A DNA stretch of 39,358 nt from the NCBI GenBank assembly GCA_035544675.1, contig DATKCA010000134.1, forward strand, positions 1 to 39,358, given 5' to 3'. This DNA is from DATKCA01 sp035544675 (GTDB lineage: Bacteria > Acidobacteriota > Thermoanaerobaculia > Gp7-AA8). Positions within the stretch are counted from its first letter, which is position 1; the number at the start of each line of letters is the position of its first letter. The notes under the pieces are model-generated. The model was not told the origin of the DNA, searched no databases, and saw only the letters and a list, made by a program, of their open reading frames with translations. Shown piece after piece: positions 33,419 to 39,358 of the stretch. The position numbers and the translations under genes are program-made.

Positions 33419-34821
33419 GATTCGTCGCTGCGCACGGCGCGCGGCGTATAGAGCTCGCGGACCAGACGTCCGATCGTCATGCGGTCGAGCGCGCTGGCCG
33501 TGCACGCGTTCAGCGTCTTGAACAGCTCGCCCACCGCGCGCCGCTCCTGATCGTCAGGCCCCAGGTCGGGCAGCACGCGGACGGAGCCTTCGATGTGGGC
33601 GACGACTTCTTCGACGGAGATCCGGTCGGGGTCGCAGCCGGGCACCCACCCGACCCAGTCCCCTCCCGCCTCCATCACCAGCTTGGCATCCTCGAGCGTC
33701 CGCAGGACGCGAAGCATCTGCGAGTCGGTCGTTCCGAACTGTTCGGCCAGGCGGTAGGACGACGGCGCGTCCTCACGCCGCTCGAACCGCCGGGCGATCT
33801 CGATCATGGCGCGCATCGCGAAATAGAGGTCGTGGCGCGGCTGGTCCTCGATCTGCTGCTCCGTCGCGCGCAGGACGCCGTAGAGGTTCTGATAGACGTA
33901 GCTGATCTGTACTCCCAGCAGGATGACCACCCACATCACCTCGATGGCGATCAGAAAGATGAGCGCCAGTCCGACGGTGCCGTAGATGACGTTCATATGA
34001 CCGGCGAACAGTTGTTGCGAGTAGATGCCGAAGAGGTAGCGCACCAGCGAGAAGAGAAGCGTGGTCACCACGGCCCCAACCGCCGCCGCGCGGAAACGCA
34101 CTCGCGTCGACGGCACGAGCCAGAAAAGCATCGTGAACGCGATCAGCAGAATGAAGATCGGAGCGATCGAGAAGATGATGTCGTGCTTCAGCAGTACGCG
34201 CAGATACCGGTTGCGCTCCAGCATGGCCGTGGATGTGAAGGACAGTCCTATGAGCAGCGGGCCCCAGAAGAACAGCATCGTGAAGGCGATGATCTTCTGG
34301 CGATATCCGCGCGCGCTGGGGACCTTCCACATCTCGTTCACCGTTCCTTCCACCGCCAGGAACAGGCGGAAGGCGATGAACATGAAAGCGATCAGGCCGA
34401 GGGTCGACGCGGCCTGCGCGTTCTCCGCGAACTTCGCGAGATGGTGCGCGATCTGCGGGGAGCTGTAAGGGATCAGGATGTTCAGCAGGTTGTTGATCTG
34501 CGCCTCAAAACCGGGGAACAGGCGCTGAAAGAACACCGCGGAGGTAAAGGCCACGAGCAGCGGGATCAGCGAAAGAAGCGTGGAGTAGGCGAGCGACGCA
34601 GCCTTGGCCGTCCCGCCGATGTTCCAGAACTCCACGGTGACCTCGCGGATGAAGAGGAAGAACTCGACGACCAGGACCCGCGCTCTCCGGTGCCCGTGCG
34701 TGGCCCGCCGGTAAACGAGAACGGCCGGATCGGTCAGCCACGACCAGACGATCCCGCGGGCGGAAAGGAACCGCTGCCCCAGGCTGGGGGCGGGAGGCCG
34801 TTCGTCGCGCGGATCCGCCAT
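33409..34821 (-). CDS. YihY/virulence factor BrkB family membrane protein with C-terminal winged helix
   Basis: Membrane protein of 470 aa in the YihY/BrkB (formerly RNase BN) family. About six TM helices lie between residues 60 and 320, with the family segments AASLAYSTLLSLIPLLVAF and the VPSTRVRFRAAAVGAVVTTL to IYGTVGLALIFLIAIEVMWV stretch. After the last TM, at about 345-400, is a soluble region with a winged-helix pattern (SSYRLAEQFGTTDSQMLRVL, then RTLEDAKLV). The family function is unsettled. ATG 34821 is preferred, with AAGGGA just upstream; TTG 34842 in the same frame adds seven residues without family support. It overlaps PAP2 by 10 bp at the 3' ends. Confidence 0.9.
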   Translation of the reverse strand: MADPRDERPPAPSLGQRFLSARGIVWSWLTDPAVLVYRRATHGHRRARVLVVEFFLFIREVTVEFWNIGGTAKAASLAYSTLLSLIPLLVAFTSAVFFQRLFPGFEAQINNLLNILIPYSSPQIAHHLAKFAENAQAASTLGLIAFMFIAFRLFLAVEGTVNEMWKVPSARGYRQKIIAFTMLFFWGPLLIGLSFTSTAMLERNRYLRVLLKHDIIFSIAPIFILLIAFTMLFWLVPSTRVRFRAAAVGAVVTTLLFSLVRYLFGIYSQQLFAGHMNVIYGTVGLALIFLIAIEVMWVVILLGVQISYVYQNLYGVLRATEQQIEDQPRHDLYFAMRAMIEIARRFERREDAPSSYRLAEQFGTTDSQMLRVLRTLEDAKLVMEAGGDWVGWVPGCDPDRISVEEVVAHIEGSVRVLPDLGPDDQERRAVGELFKTLNACTASALDRMTIGRLVRELYTPRAVRSDESHA

Positions 34822-34860
34822 GTCCCTTCGGAAACGCAACAAGCGAGCCGATCATTCGTT

Positions 34861-34992
34861 TTAGTCCTTAGTCCTTAGGCCTTAGTCCTTAGGAGAAACA
34901 CACGCGATCCGGATCCTCCTAACGCCTAAGGACTAAGGACTAAGGACTAACGCCTGCCTAACGCCTAAGGCCTAAGGACTAAGGACTAACGC
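34861..34992. repeat. heptamer tandem/inverted repeat array
   Basis: Two clusters of the 7-bp unit CCTTAGT (or ACTAAGG), in opposite orientation: 34861-34894 on one side and 34916-34992 on the other, with a 20-bp unique centre containing GGATCC. A perfect 21-bp inverted repeat pairs 34861-34881 with 34969-34989; a second cluster (34916-34950) can pair with the left arm in an alternative way. Between 34822 and 35032 there is no coding sequence, and apart from the array I see nothing in it. It separates the divergent YihY and DUF4112 genes. Confidence 0.92.
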
Positions 34993-35032
34993 CCGGGATA
35001 CCGGGCCGATCCGTTGCATAGTGACTTGCTGA

Positions 35033-35542
35033 GTGTCTGAGCCTGTCCACATCCCGGAGGTTCTGGAGTCGGACGAGAACCTCCCGCCCGACCTGCAGCG
35101 GCTCCGGGCATTTGCGTCGCTGCTCGACGAGGCGGTGAGGATTCCGGGCGTGAACCGGCGCGTCGGCCTCGACGCCGCCCTCGGCCTCATCCCTGGAGTC
35201 GGCGACGTCATAACGGCGGTCATGTCGGCGTGGATCATCAGCGGCGCGCTCCGGCACCGAGTTCCGACGCCGAAGGTCCTGCGGATGATCTGGTACGTGA
35301 TCGTGGACCTGCTGTTCGGCGCGATTCCTCTGGCCGGGGACGTGCTCGACATGCTCTTCAAGCAGAACGTCCGGAACATGAAGATCCTGATGCAGCACCG
35401 CAACCGGCGCCTGCCGCCGCGGCGCACGTCGGAGATCGCGGCGTCGGTGACTCTGATCGTCATCCTTCTGGTGGGTGTGGCGCTGCTCGTTCTGGTGGGC
35501 ACGGTCGGTGCGATCATCTGGATTGCTGCGCAACGAAACTGA
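35033..35542 (+). CDS. DUF4112 membrane protein
   Basis: Protein of 169 aa of the DUF4112 family. A cytoplasmic N-terminus is followed by the family core RRVGLDAALGLIPGVGDVI and LFGAIPLAGDVLDMLFKQN with two hydrophobic hairpins, and a C-terminal TM helix (VTLIVILLVGVALLVLVGTV). The function is unknown. GTG 35033 is the start; no strong ribosome site is seen. It is translationally coupled to the downstream PLD gene, whose ATG overlaps the stop (ATGA), which suggests a link to membrane lipid metabolism by context only. Confidence 0.9.
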   Translation: MSEPVHIPEVLESDENLPPDLQRLRAFASLLDEAVRIPGVNRRVGLDAALGLIPGVGDVITAVMSAWIISGALRHRVPTPKVLRMIWYVIVDLLFGAIPLAGDVLDMLFKQNVRNMKILMQHRNRRLPPRRTSEIAASVTLIVILLVGVALLVLVGTVGAIIWIAAQRN

Positions 35543-36801
35543 TGGCCATCTTCAAGCCACGGAAACCGCCTGGGTACAAGCGACGGCCCACGCTGCCGAT
35601 CGTGCGGCGCCGCCTGCCGATGCGCTATCACATGCGCCATCAGTTCGGCGTCCGCGATCTCGCGTTCCTGCAGACGATGCACGCGCTCACCGGAGCGCCG
35701 CTGTCGGAGGGCAACTCCGTCACCGTCCTGAAGAACGGAGTGCGGTTCTTCCCATCGATGCTGGCCGCGATCCGGGAGGCCAGAAAGACCATCAACGTGG
35801 AGTTCTACATTTACTGGGACGGCGACATCGGCCGGACGTTCGCGCAGGCGCTGGCCGAACGCGCGCGCGCGGGCGTGCAGGTCAAAGTGATCCTGGACGG
35901 CGTCGGCTCGGCCGCGATGTCTCCGTCGCTGATCGATTTCATGCGCCGGAACGGCATCGACGTGGAGTGGTACCACCCGCTCCGCTGGTACACGCTCTCG
36001 CGCGTCAACCATCGGACGCACCGGAAGCTGCTGATCGTCGACGGCGAGATCGGCTTCACAGGCGGAATGGGGATCGCGGACGTTTGGCTGGGCGATGCCC
36101 AGTCGAAGGAGCAGTGGCGCGAGACCGTCATCCGGGTGGAGGGCCCCGTGGTCACCCAGATGCAGTTCGCGTTCATGGACAACTGGGTGAAGAGCCGCGG
36201 GGAGCTTCTGACGGGTCTGGACTACTTTCCGGCTGTGGCGCGGCGAGGCTCCCATCTGACGCAGGTGATCAAGTCCTCGCCATCGGAAGGCAGCTCGACG
36301 GTGAAGCTGCTCTACATCATCTCGATCGTCAGCGCCACGCGGTCCATCTACATCAACAACGCCTACTTCCTTCCCGACAGCGACACGCTTCGCGCGCTGG
36401 AAGGGGCCATCCGCCGGGGCGTGGACGTGCGCGTGGTCGTACCGGGCGAGCACACCGATGTGCCGATCGTCCGCCACGCCAGCCGTCTCACCTACGACCT
36501 GATGCTGCGCCGCGGCATCCGAATCTACGAGTACCTGCCGACGATGATGCACGCCAAGACCATGGTGGTGGACGGCACGTGGACCACGATCGGCTCATCG
36601 AACTTCGACGACCGCAGCTTCCGCCTCAACGACGAGGTGAACGTCAACGTCTTCGACGAGACGGTGGCCAAAGAGGTCGAGGACATGTTCTTCGAGGACG
36701 TGGAGCGGTCCCAGGAGATCACGCCGCCGAAGTGGCTGCGGCGGCCGGTCTTCGACAGGCTGAAGGAGTCGTTCGCGGGAGTGTTCAAGCGGCAGCTCTA
36801 G
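35542..36801 (+). CDS. phospholipase D-like / cardiolipin synthase-like protein
   Basis: Enzyme of 419 aa with two HKD motifs: H160-x-K162-x4-D167 (HRKLLIVD) and H337-x-K339-x4-D344 (HAKTMVVD), each followed by the usual Gly/Ser-Asn segment (GFTGGMG; IGSSNFDDRSF). Two PLD domains in tandem with EFYIYWDGDIG upstream match the cardiolipin synthase B/ClsB-like group, which joins phosphatidylglycerol molecules or transfers phosphatidyl groups. It lacks the two N-terminal TM helices of ClsA; the basic N-terminus (KPRKPPGYKRR) may bind membranes. It is coupled to the DUF4112 gene. Confidence 0.93.
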   Translation: MAIFKPRKPPGYKRRPTLPIVRRRLPMRYHMRHQFGVRDLAFLQTMHALTGAPLSEGNSVTVLKNGVRFFPSMLAAIREARKTINVEFYIYWDGDIGRTFAQALAERARAGVQVKVILDGVGSAAMSPSLIDFMRRNGIDVEWYHPLRWYTLSRVNHRTHRKLLIVDGEIGFTGGMGIADVWLGDAQSKEQWRETVIRVEGPVVTQMQFAFMDNWVKSRGELLTGLDYFPAVARRGSHLTQVIKSSPSEGSSTVKLLYIISIVSATRSIYINNAYFLPDSDTLRALEGAIRRGVDVRVVVPGEHTDVPIVRHASRLTYDLMLRRGIRIYEYLPTMMHAKTMVVDGTWTTIGSSNFDDRSFRLNDEVNVNVFDETVAKEVEDMFFEDVERSQEITPPKWLRRPVFDRLKESFAGVFKRQL

Positions 36802-36862
36802 GTGGAGGACAGGCAATCCTGCCTGTCCCGTGTGAGGGCAGGCAAGATTGCCTGCCCTCCAC
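36802..36862. repeat. nested inverted repeat, possible bidirectional terminator
   Basis: Outer arms GTGGAGG (36802-36808) and CCTCCAC (36856-36862) enclose two hairpins: GGACAGGCA/TGCCTGTCC (36807-36828, 4-nt loop) and GGGCAGGCAA/TTGCCTGCCC (36836-36857, 2-nt loop). The RNA could fold as a three-way junction from either strand. It sits between the convergent PLD and gnd genes, where a terminator is expected, but there is no U-run. It is not related to the GTCAT repeat family. Confidence 0.8.
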
Positions 36863-36868
36863 AGAATC

Positions 36869-38293
<1,425 letters not shown>

Positions 38294-38314
38294 CTTTCCT
38301 CTCTCCAAACCGCG

Positions 38315-39358
38315 CTATGACTTCGCCATGGCGCTCTTAACCGTTGACAGGAGCCATTCCAGACCACCGTCGACATCCTTGCCGAGGTGGATGCGGAGCG
38401 CGCGGCGTTTCCGCGACTCGAGGGACTGGAAGTCGCCGACCGACTGGGCGCGGGCCAGCGTGCTGAACCCGTACTTCTCGCCGGGAATCGTCACGTCGTC
38501 GCTGTCGGCCGTGAGCTGGATGAACACGCCGTTGTCGCCGCCGCCCTTGTGAAGCTGACCGGTGGAGTGCAGGAAGCGGGGGCCGTATCCGGTCGTGGTG
38601 GCCACGTTCAGCCTGCTGGCCACGAGCCCGCGGATCTGCCCGATGATCTCGTCGCGTTTCGGCGAGTCGGCGAAGTACTCGGTGAGCGCGACGTAGTCGC
38701 CCGGTTTCACCTTCCCCAGCAGCGAGATGACGGCGGCCTCGTCACCGGCCTTCACGAACGCGCCCTCGTTGATGCTGCCGGCCGACTTGAACTCGTCGAG
38801 CAGCCTCCGGGTGTTGTCCTTCGATTCCTGGACGTTGGGCTGATCGAAGGCGTTGATGCCGATGATCGCGCCGGCCACGGCCGTAGCGAACTCCCACACG
38901 AAGAAGTTCTCGCCAAGGTCCAGCTCGTCCTCGAGGACCATGTCGACGACGGGGTGTCCCGCCGCGACCAGAGCGTCCACGCGGCCGTTCTGCTCCGCCT
39001 TGCGCATCCTGACCATCACGAAGAGACGGTCCTTGCCGTAGTGGCTCGGGTCGATGAGCGGCTCGCCGGCCACCGGCAGAATGCCTTTGCCTTCCTTGCC
39101 CGTGCTCTCGGCGATCAGCTGCTCGACCCAGAGGCCGAGCGTGTCGAGAGGTGCCGGAGTGATCAGCGTGACCTTGTCGCGGCCGGAGTTGGCCATGGCG
39201 CCCATGACGACGCCCAGCATCGCGGCCGGATTGTTCTTCATGTTGGGAAGCATGGCCACGTGCGTGGCGTGCGCGGCGCGGTCGAGCAGGTTCTTCACGT
39301 CGACGCCCGAGATCGCGGCCGGCACGAGGCCGAACTTCGACAGCGCCGAGTAGCGGCC
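38315..39358 (-). CDS. glucose-6-phosphate isomerase domain of Tal-Pgi type, C-terminal part (5' end outside window)
   Basis: The frame is open to the window end (visible N-terminus GRYSALSKFGLVPAAISGVD), so at least 347 aa are the C-terminal part of a longer protein. The core matches phosphoglucose isomerase (LGVVMGAMANSGRDKVTLIT; VEQLIAESTGKEGKG; then PVAGEPLIDPSHYGKDRLFV). HSTGQLHKGGGDNGVFIQL and YGFSTLARAQSVGDFQ followed by HLG are typical of the C-terminal half of bifunctional transaldolase/glucose-6-phosphate isomerase proteins rather than classical Pgi, so an N-terminal transaldolase domain upstream is expected but not seen. It precedes gnd, so the operon combines upper-glycolysis and pentose-phosphate steps. 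Confidence 0.9.
   Translation of the reverse strand, partial: GRYSALSKFGLVPAAISGVDVKNLLDRAAHATHVAMLPNMKNNPAAMLGVVMGAMANSGRDKVTLITPAPLDTLGLWVEQLIAESTGKEGKGILPVAGEPLIDPSHYGKDRLFVMVRMRKAEQNGRVDALVAAGHPVVDMVLEDELDLGENFFVWEFATAVAGAIIGINAFDQPNVQESKDNTRRLLDEFKSAGSINEGAFVKAGDEAAVISLLGKVKPGDYVALTEYFADSPKRDEIIGQIRGLVASRLNVATTTGYGPRFLHSTGQLHKGGGDNGVFIQLTADSDDVTIPGEKYGFSTLARAQSVGDFQSLESRKRRALRIHLGKDVDGGLEWLLSTVKSAMAKS

Noticed and set aside
33415..34878. A 487-codon plus-strand frame opposite the YihY-family gene
   Set aside because: Very rich in Arg, His, Glu and Gln, no hydrophobic core; the minus strand has clear TM helices.
34861..34992. CRISPR array
   Set aside because: Units are 7 bp and directly adjacent, with no 25-40 bp spacers and no cas genes.
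34972..36552. A 526-codon minus-strand frame opposite the DUF4112 and PLD genes
   Set aside because: No family features; the plus-strand pair has intact HKD motifs and coupled starts.

Overview
The window is a dense, GC-rich bacterial chromosome segment with almost no non-coding space: no gene-free stretch exceeds about 220 bp. There are no rRNAs or tRNAs, no CRISPR array, and no transposase or phage genes. The gene content is mostly core metabolism and envelope biology of a Gram-negative-type cell, with lipoproteins, an HtrA protease, an RND/MMPL exporter and cardiolipin-synthase-like enzymes. The mixture of DUF4388, DUF1844 and DUF4112 proteins, a Tal-Pgi-type isomerase domain and dispersed palindromic repeats (GTCAT..CCGAGCGTAGCGAGG type) suggests a soil or sediment Acidobacteriota-like organism. 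That assignment is an inference from gene families and repeat style, not proof.

Layout, left to right. Bases 1-6089 (+): 3' part of valS, birA, coaX, ggt and rpiA, closely packed. 6043-6669 (-): an unrecognised exported protein, divergent from 6705-9777 (+), which encodes an HpnN-like MMPL transporter and the biotin transporter BioY. 9818-13865 (-): a flippase-like membrane protein, nrdR and lon, read in that order. 13964-15387 (+): a histone-deacetylase-like amidohydrolase and a Coa1-like membrane protein. 15323-16441 (-) and 16458-17561 (+): a GT4 glycosyltransferase and a lipase-like lipoprotein whose proposed starts are only 16 bp apart. 17731-21367 (+): a three-gene operon of DUF1844 protein, TPR/zinc-finger membrane protein and a DUF4388-TM-pseudopilin-like protein. 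21396-22265 (-) lipid kinase, divergent from 22301-23665 (+) HtrA protease. 23674-24784 (-): a SprT-like metalloprotease and two small membrane proteins. 24891-28126 (+): an ABC exporter pair (LolD-like ATPase and FtsX-type permease). 28237-29577 (+): a cytochrome-c/PHM-like copper oxygenase. 29667-30761 (-): a CrtC/AttH lipocalin-like protein, divergent from 30781-33418 (+), which encodes a TPR plus double cyclic-nucleotide-binding protein and a PAP2 phosphatase. 33409-34821 (-): a YihY-family protein. 34861-34992: a heptamer repeat array. 35033-36801 (+): DUF4112 protein and a phospholipase D/cardiolipin synthase. 36869-39358 (-): Tal-Pgi-type glucose-6-phosphate isomerase (cut by the window end) and 6-phosphogluconate dehydrogenase.

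Functional themes: biotin handling (birA, bioY), CoA synthesis (coaX), the pentose-phosphate route (rpiA, gnd, pgi), proteolysis and stress (lon, htrA, SprT-like), and membrane lipid turnover (lipid kinase, PAP2, PLD, flippase-like, MMPL).

The most distinctive signals are regulatory and structural. Several genes have a TANNAT-like -10 box only 6-8 nt from the start codon and no Shine-Dalgarno, which points to leaderless mRNAs; one such box is near-palindromic and appears to serve both divergent genes at 30761/30781. Five copies of one palindromic repeat sit at gene ends, and some lend in-frame codons to the genes beside them. A 7-bp-unit repeat array with a perfect 21-bp inverted repeat lies at 34861-34992. 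The operon at 17731-21367, with its DUF4388-membrane-pseudopilin architecture, is the best candidate here for an undescribed system, but its role is unknown.
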